Source of the DNA: Nemertoderma westbladi
Taxonomy: Eukaryota > Xenacoelomorpha > Nemertodermatida > Nemertodermatidae
Direction: 5' to 3'
DNA: 64,000 nucleotides
Assembly: GCA_032718475.1 (NCBI GenBank)
Contig: JAUCBJ010009147.1
Span: forward strand, 1 to 64,000
Made by a program: the position numbers and the translations under genes. The notes beneath the pieces were generated by a model. That model worked only from the letters and a program-made list of their open reading frames with translations. It was not told the origin of the DNA and made no database searches. This document shows, piece after piece, positions 21,501-36,500 of this stretch (its first letter is position 1; each line of letters opens with the position of its first letter).

Positions 21501-24500
21501 CAATTAATTCACACGCAGGCTCTAACCGCCTAATGACAGTCAATACGGAGTAATTCCTTCCCGTGTCTTAGCAACGCTGAGAATGTCCTGGCCTGTTAGA
21601 GGCAGACTGCTGCTGGTTGGGGATGGTAGGATAGCATTAATTCCCTATCCATTCACTCACTCTCCATAGAACTGGCTGACGGGGGGGTGTGTGTGTGTTT
21701 AGGTATCAGTTATTCATTGACATTAATATTATACTAAAGAAGGAATAGTGCTCCTTCAATACATCTCAACAGACATCAATTCATTTGCCTGTGCCTACCA
21801 TAACATAACATATATCCTTGATTTCCATCACCTCTCACCACAATTATTATTAGTAATTAAAAGTTTCAATTCGGTTTGTCTTTCCGTTATCTGGTTATTC
21901 AGTTATTGCATTATTAATAAATAAATGTTTTAAAATATATCTTACGAAATATAGTTAATAATTAAAACTTGTCGCTAACATTCTCACTATGGGGGTTTTA
22001 AGGAGTGCTGATTACATTTCTGATGTCAGTTTTCACGTTTACATAAATCTAGTCTGTCTGTCTGTCGGTCATTCTGTCAGTCAGTCTGTCAAAACATAAA
22101 AGAGAATTCAAATTAACTAACATTCTCGCTATGGGGGTTTTAAGGGGTGCTGATTTCATTTCTGATGTCAGTTTTCAGGTTTACATAAATCTAGACTGTC
22201 TGTTTGTCGGTCTTTCTGTCAGTCAGTCAGTCTGTCAAAACTTAAAAAAGAATACAAACTAACTAACATTCTCGTTATGGGGGTTTTAATGGGTGCTAAG
22301 TTTATTTCAGATGTCAGTTTTCACGTTTAAAAAAATCTAGTCTGTCTGGCTGTCGGGTCGGTCTTTCTGTCAGTCAGTCTGTGAAAACTTAAGAAAGTAT
22401 ACTAACTAACCAACATTCTCGCTATGGGGGTTTAAGGGTTGCTGATTTCATTTCTGATGTCAGTTTACACGTTTACATAAATCTAGTCTGTCTGTCTGTC
22501 GGTCTCTCTGTCAGTCTGAACTACTGTACTGTGGTTGGCATTACGCCATATACCTAACACTAATAATACAGTCTACAATACAGCCTATCTACAGTACAGA
22601 ATGGATTTTTTGCCACGAAGAGCACTAAATGTCTGTAATACTATCCACCAGTATACCCACTCCAAGAGCCTTCCAATAAAACATGTATTCCAGCATGACG
22701 TCCACTGCACGTTTTCGTGTTGACCATGGTGACGTGCAGTGGACGTCATAGGCTCTAAGGGGTTAAGCAACACGGTCCCTACTTCGCCCTGTCGACACCC
22801 CAGCCATTTCTCACCAATCCTTTTTTAGAGTTTTTTAATTTTTTTGGTATTGGTGAAAGTTCTACAACATTAGTAGATATTATGTTTTTTATGATAGCTA
22901 GTGATTTTTTGCTAGCTAGTATTTTTTGAAATTATAAAAAATGTGAAAGTCCATGATATTTCAGGTTAAACTGTTGAAGAATATATTAATGACCAAAATA
23001 ATTTCCAAAAATTACTAGCTAGTAAAAAATACTAGCTATATATACCATTAAAAATCTACTAAGGTTCTAGAATATTCACTAATATAAAAAAAGCACTCAA
23101 AATCACAAAAAATAAAGGTTAAAAAACTCATTCGGGACCCTTTTGCTTAAGGAGTCAAAATTGTAGAACAAATTCCCGAAGATTGCGACGTTTGCGAAAT
23201 TCGCGAAGAATCCGTCAGTTTCTGTGCCCTAATGGTTTCGTGACGAAACAATCAAATCTTACACACTTAACACACACGAACTAATTTAATGTGTGTATTA
23301 GTATGAATAATTAAATAGAAATTAAATTAATGAACGCTATTTCAACATGAAATCTACGGAATCAGTACACATCACACGCACACTACTGAATTTAAAAATT
23401 TATATAGATTGCAACTTTTATTTGGCTACCTTTTAGGCCTAATGGGTGACTAATTTAATTATTCACCCCTATATATTTGTAGCCTTTTTAATTTGTGCCT
23501 CTAATTGAATCAAACATTAAACTAAAATATATGTCACAATATTGGTCTGTCGGTAGCTGGTCAATGAATCTCTCATAAATTTGTTAATTAGTCGTTGCTC
23601 AGTCATTGAACATTTGAACACGTGCTGCTCGAAGACCCCACAACGTGTTTACTATTACTTTTGTAAAGATAATATCTATTCAGTTTTTCATTTTTTTGAA
23701 CTGTATCCGATCCTTTTTTTCCTTTTTTTTTAACATATAAAATCCTTTTTTCCTTTTTTTTCTCGATTTTTTTGGCTGGGAGGGCTGAGACTATGATTTT
23801 GTGGTTTTTAGTAATTACTATGTATTAGGCCACCAAGGAGATCTTGGAACACATTGTTTTCTATGACACCCCTAATTTGCAATTGTGGTTGTAGGCAATC
23901 CTCACAATTGTCTTTTATAGAATCTGTAATTTCTTTGCTGTAATACACAAAAACAAGTATCAAGTTCATCGAAGAGTTTTGAAGATATGTGGGTTTGAAG
24001 GGCTTCGGATCGAGATAGAAGAACCTTCTGATGACGTTCAGAATATATGATGGCTTTCGAGAAACATTGTAAAATTACTATATAGTTTAGCCACTTTTCA
24101 TGATTCCATTATAACTAGAATCCCATGTCAATTTAAATCATAAGCGCGGTAAAAAAATGTTGCAATTCCACTTATAAATACAACAGGATTTACCACTTTC
24201 TATTCCATTTTATAGGAGTCCTTGTCAACTTGCAACCCCCAACCGCCACCTTCAAAGTTTGTTTTACCGGTTGTCGTAGCAACAGCTGCCCCTTTGGACG
24301 TGACCAGACACCGCGCTGCCGCAGCTGTTACGTCGTGTTGTCGCAAAGGTCCCTCCCAGATCCTAATGCCACGCATAGGGAATATAACTGACAGTCAGTT
24401 GATCATGTGCTGCAGAATGCGAGGTAGGTTGTGTGTTGGATTAGGATACCCAATGAATCGTTGCATAATTTAGTCAAAATAATTTTATCGATAAATTATT

Positions 24501-27500
24501 TGTCTCTGGGTTAAAAAAAATACCCCCCCCCCTCCCCACTCCCAGCAACCCAAAACGTTTTAACGAATTTTCACGCGTTTCATAGTACCGGTAAATCTTT
24601 TGAGGGACAATCTAATTAGCGAATCACGGCTATACTTCTATAAGATTTAACTGGTTGCCGCAAACATTGGGTAATTCTATATTCAGGATATATCGAACTT
24701 TCACTAAAACTGTCTCTCCTAAGGAGCCCCTTAAAGAGGTTGTCATATTTAGTCTCGTTTTATTTTAAAATATATTGAGATGGGTGAAGCTGAATTTGCA
24801 AAATTTTATACTCCAGCCCAATAAGAACTACTCCAGCCCAATAAGAACTACTCCAGCTCAATAAGAACTACTCCAACCCAATAAGAACTACTCCATCCCA
24901 ATAAGAACTACTCCAGCCCAATAAGAACTACTCCAGTCCAATAAGAACTACTCCAGTCCAATAAGAACTACTCCAGCCCAATAAGAACTACTCCAGCCCA
25001 TTAAGAAAAACTCCTTCCCAATAAGAACTACTCCAGCCCAATAAGAACTACTCCAACCCAATAAGAACTACCCCAGCCCATTAAGAACTACTCCAGCCCA
25101 ATAAGAACTACTCCAGCCATTAAGAACTACTCTATCCCAATAAGAACTACTCCAACCCAATAAGAACTACTCCAGCCCAATAAGAACTACTCCAGCCCAA
25201 TCAGAACTACTCCAGCCCAATAAGAACTACTCCAGCCCAATAAGAACTACTCCAACCCAATAAGAACTACTCCAGCCCATTAAGAAATACTCCAGCCCAA
25301 TAAGAACTACTCCAACCCAATAAGAACTAATCAAGCCCAATAAGAACTACTCCAGCCCAATAAGAACTACTCCAGCCCAATAAGAACTACTCCATCCCAA
25401 TAAGAACTACTCCATCCTAATAAGAACTACTCCAACCCAATAAGAACTAATCCAGCCCAATAAGAACTACTCCAGCCCAATAAGAACTACTCCAGCCCAA
25501 TAAGAACTACTCCAGCCCTATAAGAACTACTCCAGCCCAATAAGAACTACTCCAGTCCATAAAGAACTACTCCAACCCAATAAGAACTAATCCATCCCAA
25601 TAAGAACTACTCCAGCCCAATATGAAGTACTCCATCCCAATAATAACTACTCCAACCCAATAAGAACTACTCCAGCCCAATAAGAACTACTCCAGCCCAA
25701 TAAGAACTACTCCAGCCCAATAAGAACTACTCCATCCCAATAAGAACTACTCCAACCCAAAAAGAACTAATCCAGCCCAATAAGAACTAATCCAGCCCAA
25801 TAAGAACTACTCCAGCCCAATAAGAACTACTCCAGCCCAATAAGAACTACTCCAGCCCTATAAGAACTACTCCAGCCCAATAAGAACTACTCCAGTCCAT
25901 AAAGAAAAAACTACTCCAACCCAATAAGAACTACTCCAGCCCATTGAGAACTACTCCAGCCCAATAAGAACTACTCCAGCCCAATAAGAACTACTGCAGC
26001 CCTATAAGAACTACTCCAGCCCAATAAGAACTACTCCAGTCCATAAAGAAAAAACTACTCCAACCCAATAAGAACTACTCCAACCCAATAAGAACTACTC
26101 CAGTCCATAAAGAAAAAACTTCTCCAACCCAATAAGAACTAATCCAGCCCAATAAGAACTACTCCAGCCCAATAAGAACTACTCCAGCCCAATAAGAACT
26201 ACTCCAGCCCTATAAGAACTACTCCAGCCCAATAAGAACTACTCCAGTCCATAAAGAAAAAACTACTCCAACCCAATAAGAACTACTCCAACCCAATAAG
26301 AACTACTCCAGCCCATTAAGAACTACTCCAGTCCAATAAGAACTACTCCAGCCCAATAAGAACTACTCCAACCCAATAAGAACTACTCCTTCCCAATAAG
26401 AACTACTCCATCCCATTAAGAACTACTCCAGCCCAATAAGAACTACTCCAGCCCAATAAGAACTACTCCAGCCCAATAAGAACTACTCCATCCCATTAAG
26501 AACTACTCCAGCCCATTAAGAACTACTCCAGCCCAATAAGAACTACTCCATCCCAATAAGAACTACTCCAACCCAATAAGAACTACTCCAGCCCAATAAG
26601 AACTACTCCATCCCAATAAGAACTACTCCAGCCCATTGAGAACTACTCCAGCCCAATAAGAACTACTCCAGCTCAATAAGAACTACTCCAGCCCAATAAG
26701 AACTACTCCAGCCCAATAAGAACTACTCCTTCCCATTAAGAACTACTTCATCCCATTAAGAACTACTCCAGTCCAATAAGAACTACTCCAGCCCGATAAG
26801 AACTACTCCAGCCCAATAAGAACTACTCCATCCCAATAAGAACTACTCCAGCCCATTAAGAACTACTCCAGCCCAATAAGAACTACTCCATCCCAATAAG
26901 AACTACTCCAACCCAATATGAACTAATCCAGCTCAATAAGAACTACTCCAGCCCATTAAGAACTACTCCATCCCAATAAGAACTACTCCATCCCAATAAG
27001 AACTACTCCAGCCCATTGAGAACTACTCCAGCCCAATAAGAACTACTCCAGCTCAATAAGAACTACTCCAGCCCAATAAGAACTACTCCAGCCCAATAAG
27101 AACTACTCCTTCCCAATAAGAACTACTCCATCCCATTAAGAACTACTCCAGCCCAATAAGAACTACTCCAGCCCAATAAGAACTACTCCATCCCAATAAG
27201 AACTACTCCAGCCCATTAAGAATTACTCCAGCCCAATTAGAACTACTCCATCCCAATAACAACTACTCCAGCCCAATAAGAACTACTCCATCCCAATAAG
27301 AACTACTCCAGCCCAATAAGAACTACTCCAGCCCAATAAGAACTACTCCAGCCCATTAAGAAAAAACAACTCCAGCCCTTTAAGAAAAAACTACTCCAGC
27401 CCAATAAGAACTACTCCATCCCAATAAGAACTACTCCAGCCCAATAAGAACTACTCCTTCCCAATAATAACTACTCCAGCCCAATAAGAACTACTCCATC

Positions 27501-30500
27501 CCAATAAGAACTACTCCATCCCAATAAGAACTACTCAATCCCAATAAGAACTACTCCATCCCAATAAGAACTACTCCATCCCAATAAGAACTACTCCAGC
27601 TCAATAAGAACTACTCCAGCCCAATAAGAACTACTCCAGTCCAATAAGAAAAAACTACTCCAGCCCAATAAGAACTACTCCTTCCCAATAAGAACTACTC
27701 CAGCCCAATAAGAACTACTCCAACCCTATAAGAACTAATCCATCCCAATAAGAACTACTCCAGCCCAATAAGAATTACTCCATCCCAATAAGAACTACTC
27801 CATCCCAATAAGAACTACTCCAACCCAATAAGAACTACTCCAGCCCAATAAGAACTAAGACTCCAGCCCAATAAGAACTACTCCAACCCAATAAGAACTA
27901 CTCCAGCCCAATAAGAACTACTCCAGCCCAATAAGAACTACTCCAACCCAATAAGAACTACTCCAGCCCAATAAGAACTACTCCTTCCCAATAAGAACTA
28001 CTCCAGCCCAATAAGAACTACTCCAACCCAATAAGAACTAATCCATCCCAATAAGAACTACTCCAGCCCAATATGAAGTACTCCATCCCAATAATAACTA
28101 CTCCAACCCAATAAGAACTACTCCAGCCCAATAAGAACTACTCCAGCCCAATAAGAACTACTCCAGCCCAATAAGAACTACTCCATCCCAATAAGAACTA
28201 CTCCATCCCAATAAGAACTACTCCATCCCAATAAGAACTACTCCAGCCCAATAAGAACTACTCCAGCCCAATAAGAACTAATCCAGCCCAATAAGAAGTA
28301 CTCCATCCCAATAAGAACTACTCCAGCCCAATAAGAACTATACTCCACCCCAATAAGAACTACTCCAGCCCAATAAGAACTACTCCAGCCCAATAAGAAC
28401 TAATCCAGCCCAATAAGAAGTACTCCATCCCAATAAGAACTACTCCAGCCCAATAAGAACTACTCCAGCCCAATAAGAACTAATCCAGCCCAATAAGAAG
28501 TACTCCATCCCAATAAGAACTACTCCAGCCCAATAAGAACTATACTCCACCCCAATAAGAACTACTCCAGCCCATTAAGAAAAAACTACTCCAGCCCAAT
28601 AAGAACTAATCCAGCCCAATAAGAACTACTCCATCCCAATAAGAACTACTCCAGCCCAATAAGAGCTACTCTAGCCCAATAAGAACTAATCCAGTCCATA
28701 AAGAAAAAACTACTCCAGCCCATTAAGAAAAAACTACTCCAGCCAAATAAGAACTACTCCTTCCCAATAAGAACTATTCCATCCCAATAAGAACTACTCC
28801 AGCCCAATAAGAACTACTCCATCCCAATAAGAACTACTCCATCCCAATAAGAACTACTCCAACCCAATAAGAACTAATCCAGCCCAATAAGAACTACTCC
28901 ATCCCAATAAGAACTACTCCATCCCATTAAGAACTACTCCATCCCAATAAGAACTACTCCATCCCAATAAGAACTACTCCATCCCAATAAGAACTACTCC
29001 AGTCCAATAAGAACTACTCCAGCCCAATAAGAACTACTCCAGCCCATTAAGAAAAACTACTCCAGCCCAATAAGAACTACTCCAGCCCAATAAGAACTAC
29101 TCCATCCCAATAAGAACTACTCCATCCCATTAAGAACTACTCCATCCCAATAAGAACTACTCCATCCCAATAAGAACTACTCCATCCCAATAAGAACTAC
29201 TCCAGTCCAATAAGAACTACTCCATCCCAATAAGAACTACTCCAGCCCATTAAGAAAAACTACTCCAGCCCAATAAGAACTACTCCTTCCCAATAAGAAC
29301 TACTCCAGCCCAATAAGAACTACTCCAGCCCAATAAGAACTACTCCAACCCAATAAGAACTATTCCATCCCAATAAGAACTACTCCAGCCCAATAAGAAC
29401 TACTCCATCCCAATAAGAACTACTCCATCCCAATAAGAACTACTCCAACCCAATAAGAACTAATCCAGCCCAATGAGAACTACTCCAGCCCAATAAGAAC
29501 TACTCCAGCCCAATAAGAACTACTCCAGCCCAATAAGAACTACTCCAGCCCAATAAGAACTACTCCAGCCCAATAAGAACTACTCTATCCCAATAAGAAC
29601 TACTCCAACCCAATAAGAACTAATCCAGCCCAATAAGAACTACTCCAGCCCAATCAGAACTACTCCAGCCCAATAAGAACTACTCCAACCCAATAAGAAC
29701 TACTCCAGCCCATTAAGAAATACTCCAGCCCAATAAGAACTACTCCAGCCCAATAAGAACTACTCCATCCCAATAAGAACTACTCCAACCCAATAAGAAC
29801 TACTCCAACCCAATAAGAACTACTCCATCCCAATAAGAACTACTCCAGCCCATTGAGAACTACTCCAGCTCAATAAGAACTACTCCAGCCCAATAAGAAC
29901 TACTCCAGCCCAATAAGAACTACTCCTTCCCAATAAGAACTACTCCAGCCCAATAAGAACTACTCCAGCCCAATAAGAACTACCCCAGCCCAATAAGAAC
30001 TACTCCAGCCCAATAAGAACTACAACATCCCAATAAGAACTACTCCACCCCAATAAGAACTACTCCAGTCCATAAAGAAAAAACTACTCCAACCCAATAA
30101 GAACTACTCCAGCCCATTGAGAACTACTCCAGCCCAATAAGAACTACTCCAGCCCAATAAGAACTACTGCAGCCCTATAAGAACTACTCCAGCCCAATAA
30201 GAACTACTCCAGTCCATAAAGAAAAAACTACTCCAACCCAATAAGAACTACTCCAACCCAATAAGAACTACTCCAGTCCATAAAGAAAAAACTTCTCCAA
30301 CCCAATAAGAACTAATCCAGCCCAATAAGAACTACTCCAGCCCAATAAGAACTACTCCAGCCCAATAAGAACTACTCCAGCCCTATAAGAACTACTCCAG
30401 CCCAATAAGAACTACTCCAGTCCATAAAGAAAAAACTACTCCAACCCAATAAGAACTACTCCAACCCAATAAGAACTACTCCATCCCAATAAGAACTACT

Positions 30501-33500
30501 CCAACCCAATAAGAACTACTCCAGCCCAATAAGAACTACTCCATCCCAATAAGAACTACTCCAGCCCATTGAGAACTACTCCAGCCCAATAAGAACTACT
30601 CCAGCTCAATAAGAACTACTCCAGCCCAATAAGAACTACTCCTTCCCAATAAGAACTACTCCAGCCCATTAAGAACTACTCCAGCCCAATAAGAACTACT
30701 CCATCCCAATAAGAACTACTCCAACCCAATATGAACTAATCCAGCTCAATAAGAACTACTCCAGCCCATTAAGAACTACTCCATCCCAATAAGAACTACT
30801 CCATCCCAATAAGAACTACTCCAGCCCATTGAGAACTACTCCAGCCCAATAAGAACTACTCCAGCTCAATAAGAACTACTCCAGCCCAATAAGAACTACT
30901 CCAGCCCAATAAGAACTACTCCTTCCCAATAAGAACTACTCCATCCCATTAAGAACTACTCCAGCCCAATAAGAACTACTCCAGCCCAATAAGAACTACT
31001 CCATCCCAATAAGAACTACTCCAGCCCATTAAGAACTACTCCAGCCCAATAAGAACTACTCCATCCCAATAACAACTACTCCAGCCCAATAAGAACTACT
31101 CCATCCCAATAAGAACTACTCCAGCCCAATAAGAACTACTCCAGCCCAATAAGAACTACTCCAGCCCATTAAGAAAAAACAACTCCAGCCCTTTAAGAAA
31201 AAACTACTCCAGCCCAATAAGAACTACTCCATCCCAATAAGAACTACTCCAGCCCAATAAGAACTACTCCTTCCCAATAATAACTACTCCAGCCCAATAA
31301 GAACTACTCCATCCCAATAAGAACTACTCCATCCCAATAAGAACTACTCAATCCCAATAAGAACTACTCCATCCCAATAAGAACTACTCCATCCCAATAA
31401 GAACTACTCCAGCTCAATAAGAACTACTCCAGCCCAATAAGAACTACTCCAGTCCAATAAGAAAAAACTACTCCAGCCCAATAAGAACTACTCCTTCCCA
31501 ATAAGAACTACTCCAGCCCATTGAGAACTACTCCAGCCCAATAAGAACTACTCCAGCTCAATAAGAACTACTCCAGCCCAATAAGAACTACTCCAGCCCA
31601 ATAAGAACTACTCCTTCCCAATAAGAACTACTCCATCCCATTAAGAACTACTCCAGCCCAATAAGAACTACTCCAGCCCAATAAGAACTACTCCATCCCA
31701 ATAAGAACTACTCCAGCCCATTAAGAATTACTCCAGCCCAATTAGAACTACTCCATCCCAATAACAACTACTCCAGCCCAATAAGAACTACTCCATCCCA
31801 ATAAGAACTACTCCAGCCCAATAAGAACTACTCCAGCCCAATAAGAACTACTCCAGCCCATTAAGAAAAAACAACTCCAGCCCTTTAAGAAAAAACTACT
31901 CCAGCCCAATAAGAACTACTCCATCCCAATAAGAACTACTCCAGCCCAATAAGAACTACTCCTTCCCAATAATAACTACTCCAGCCCAATAAGAACTACT
32001 CCATCCCAATAAGAACTACTCCATCCCAATAAGAACTACTCAATCCCAATAAGAACTACTCCATCCCAATAAGAACTACTCCATCCCAATAAGAACTACT
32101 CCAGCTCAATAAGAACTACTCCAGCCCAATAAGAACTACTCCAGTCCAATAAGAAAAAACTACTCCAGCCCAATAAGAACTACTCCTTCCCAATAAGAAC
32201 TACTCCAGCCCAATAAGAACTACTCCAACCCTATAAGAACTAATCCATCCCAATAAGAACTACTCCAGCCCAATAAGAATTACTCCATCCCAATAAGAAC
32301 TACTCCATCCCAATAAGAACTACTCCAACCCAATAAGAACTACTCCAGCCCAATAAGAACTAAGACTCCAGCCCAATAAGAACTACTCCAACCCAATAAG
32401 AACTACTCCAGCCCAATAAGAACTACTCCAGCCCAATAAGAACTACTCCAACCCAATAAGAACTACTCCAGCCCAATAAGAACTACTCCTTCCCAATAAG
32501 AACTACTCCAGCCCAATAAGAACTACTCCAACCCAATAAGAACTAATCCATCCCAATAAGAACTACTCCAGCCCAATATGAAGTACTCCATCCCAATAAT
32601 AACTACTCCAACCCAATAAGAACTACTCCAGCCCAATAAGAACTACTCCAGCCCAATAAGAACTACTCCAGCCCAATAAGAACTACTCCATCCCAATAAG
32701 AACTACTCCATCCCAATAAGAACTACTCCATCCCAATAAGAACTACTCCAGCCCAATAAGAACTACTCCAGCCCAATAAGAACTAATCCAGCCCAATAAG
32801 AAGTACTCCATCCCAATAAGAACTACTCCAGCCCAATAAGAACTATACTCCACCCCAATAAGAACTACTCCAGCCCAATAAGAACTACTCCAGCCCAATA
32901 AGAACTAATCCAGCCCAATAAGAAGTACTCCATCCCAATAAGAACTACTCCAGCCCAATAAGAACTACTCCAGCCCAATAAGAACTAATCCAGCCCAATA
33001 AGAAGTACTCCATCCCAATAAGAACTACTCCATCCCAATAAGAACTACTCCATCCCAATAAGAACTACTCCAACCCAATAAGAACTAATCCAGCCCAATG
33101 AGAACTACTCCAGCCCAATAAGAACTACTCCAGCCCAATAAGAACTACTCCAGCCCAATAAGAACTACTCCAGCCCAATAAGAACTACTCCAGCCCAATA
33201 AGAACTACTCTATCCCAATAAGAACTACTCCAACCCAATAAGAAATAATCCAGCCCAATAAGAACTACTCCAGCCCAATCAGAACTACTCCAGCCCAATA
33301 AGAACTACTCCAGCCCAATAAGAACTACTCCAACCCAATAAGAACTACTCCAGCCCATTAAGAAATACTCCAGCCCAATAAGAACTACTCCAGCCCAATA
33401 AGAACTACTCCATCCCAATAAGAACTACTCCAACCCAATAAGAACTACTCCAACCCAATAAGAACTAATCAAGCCCAATAAGAACTACTCCAGCCCAATA

Positions 33501-36500
33501 AGAACTACTCCAGCCCAATAAGAACTACTCCATCCCAATAAGAACTACTCCATCCCAATAAGAACTACTCCAACCCAATAAGAACTAATCCAGCCTAATA
33601 AGAACTACTCCAACCCAATAAGAACTACTCCAACCCAATAAGAACTAATCAAGCCCAATAAGAACTACTCCAGCCCAATAAGAACTACTCCAGCCCAATA
33701 AGAACTACTCCATCCCAATAAGAACTACTCCATCCCAATAAGAACTACTCCAACCCAATAAGAACTAATCCAGCCCAATAAGAACTACTCCAGCCCAATA
33801 AGAACTACTCCAGCCCAATAAGAACTACTCCAGCCCAATAAGAACTACTCCAGCCCAATAAGAACTACTCCATCCCAATAAGAACTACTCCATCCCAATA
33901 AGAACTACTCCAACCCAATAAGAACTAATCCAGCCCAATAAGAACTACTCCAGCCCAATAAGAACTACTCCAGCCCAATAAGAACTACTCCAGCCCAATA
34001 AGAACTACTCCAGCCCAATAAGAACTACTCCAGCCCAATAAGAACTACTCCATCCCAATAAGAACTACTCCATCCCAATAAGAACTACTCCATCCCAATA
34101 AGAACTACTCCAACCCAATAAGAACTACTCCAACCCAATAAGAACTAATCAAGCCCAATAAAAACTACTCCAGCCCAATAAGAACTACTCCAGCCCAATA
34201 AGAACTACTCCATCCCAATAAGAACTACTCCATCCCAATAAGAACTACTCCAACCCAATAAGAACTAATCCAGCCCAATAAGAACTACTCCAGCCCAATA
34301 AGAACTACTCCAGCCCAATAAGAACTACTCCAGCCCAATAAGAACTACTCCAGCCCAATAAGAACTACTCCAGCCCAATAAGAACTACCCCAGCCCAATA
34401 AGAACTACTCCAGCCCAATAAGAACTACAACATCCCAATAAGAACTACTCCACCCCAATAAGAACTACATCCAGCCCAATAAGAACTACTCCAGCCCAAT
34501 AAGAACTAATCCAGCCCAATAAGAACTACTCCAGCCCAATAAGAACTACTCCAGCCCAATAAGAACTACTCCAGCCCTATAAGAACTACTCCAGCCCAAT
34601 AAGAACTACTCCATCCCAATAAGAACTACTCCATCCCAATAAGAACTACTCCAGCCCAATAAGAACTACTCCAGCCCATTAAGAAAAACTACTCCAGCCC
34701 AATAAGAACTACTCCTTCCCAATAAGAACTACTCCAGCCCATTAAGAACTACTCCAGCCCAATAAGAACTACTCCAACCCAATAAGAACTATTCCATCCC
34801 AATAAGAACTACTCCAGCCCAATAAGAACTACTCCATCCCAATAAGAACTACTACATCCCAATAAGAACTACTCCAACCCAATAAGAACTAATCCAGCCC
34901 AATGAGAACTACTCCAGCCCAATAAGAACTACTCCATCCCAATAAGAACTACTCCAACCCAATAAGAACTACTCCAGCCCAATAAGAACTACTCCATCCC
35001 AATAAGAACTACTCCAGCCCATTGAGAACTACTCCAGCCCAATAAGAACTACTCCAGCTCAATAAGAACTACTCCAGCCCAATAAGAACTACTCCTTCCC
35101 AATAAGAACTACTCCAGCCCATTAAGAACTACTCCAGCCCAATAAGAACTACTCCATCCCAATAAGAACTACTCCAACCCAATATGAACTAATCCAGCTC
35201 AATAAGAACTACTCCAGCCCATTAAGAACTACTCCATCCCAATAAGAACTACTCCATCCCAATAAGAACTACTCCAGCCCATTGAGAACTACTCCAGCCC
35301 AATAAGAACTACTCCAGCTCAATAAGAACTACTCCAGCCCAATAAGAACTACTCCAGCCCAATAAGAACTACTCCTTCCCAATAAGAACTACTCCATCCC
35401 ATTAAGAACTACTCCAGCCCAATAAGAACTACTCCAGCCCAATAAGAACTACTCCATCCCAATAAGAACTACTCCAGCCCATTAAGAACTACTCCAGCCC
35501 AATAAGAACTACTCCATCCCAATAACAACTACTCCAGCCCAATAAGAACTACTCCATCCCAATAAGAACTACTCCAGCCCAATAAGAACTACTCCAGCCC
35601 AATAAGAACTACTCCAGCCCATTAAGAAAAAACAACTCCAGCCCTTTAAGAAAAAACTACTCCAGCCCAATAAGAACTACTCCATCCCAATAAGAACTAC
35701 TCCAGCCCAATAAGAACTACTCCTTCCCAATAATAACTACTCCAGCCCAATAAGAACTACTCCATCCCAATAAGAACTACTCCATCCCAATAAGAACTAC
35801 TCAATCCCAATAAGAACTACTCCATCCCAATAAGAACTACTCCATCCCAATAAGAACTACTCCAGCTCAATAAGAACTACTCCAGCCCAATAAGAACTAC
35901 TCCAGTCCAATAAGAAAAAACTACTCCAGCCCAATAAGAACTACTCCTTCCCAATAAGAACTACTCCAGCCCATTGAGAACTACTCCAGCCCAATAAGAA
36001 CTACTCCAGCTCAATAAGAACTACTCCAGCCCAATAAGAACTACTCCAGCCCAATAAGAACTACTCCTTCCCAATAAGAACTACTCCATCCCATTAAGAA
36101 CTACTCCAGCCCAATAAGAACTACTCCAGCCCAATAAGAACTACTCCATCCCAATAAGAACTACTCCAGCCCATTAAGAATTACTCCAGCCCAATTAGAA
36201 CTACTCCATCCCAATAACAACTACTCCAGCCCAATAAGAACTACTCCATCCCAATAAGAACTACTCCAGCCCAATAAGAACTACTCCAGCCCAATAAGAA
36301 CTACTCCAGCCCATTAAGAAAAAACAACTCCAGCCCTTTAAGAAAAAACTACTCCAGCCCAATAAGAACTACTCCATCCCAATAAGAACTACTCCAGCCC
36401 AATAAGAACTACTCCTTCCCAATAATAACTACTCCAGCCCAATAAGAACTACTCCATCCCAATAAGAACTACTCCATCCCAATAAGAACTACTCAATCCC

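Larger units (their letters stand above)
20004..23787. mobile_element. Possible hAT-like element in intron 3
   Basis: The ends CAGGCCTCCCAG (20004) and CTGGGAGGGCTG (ending 23787) are inverted with one mismatch and have the hAT-type CAG start. AGACTA flanks both ends (19998-20003, 23788-23793). A full 8-bp duplication is not intact. Polypyrimidine arrays (TTTCCTTTTTTCC type) lie just inside both ends, two ~105-bp tandem copies on the left (20,010-20,240) and a short one on the right (23,695-23,760), but in the same orientation. No transposase is present. The interior holds hairpins and tandem repeats, listed separately. Confidence 0.4.
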
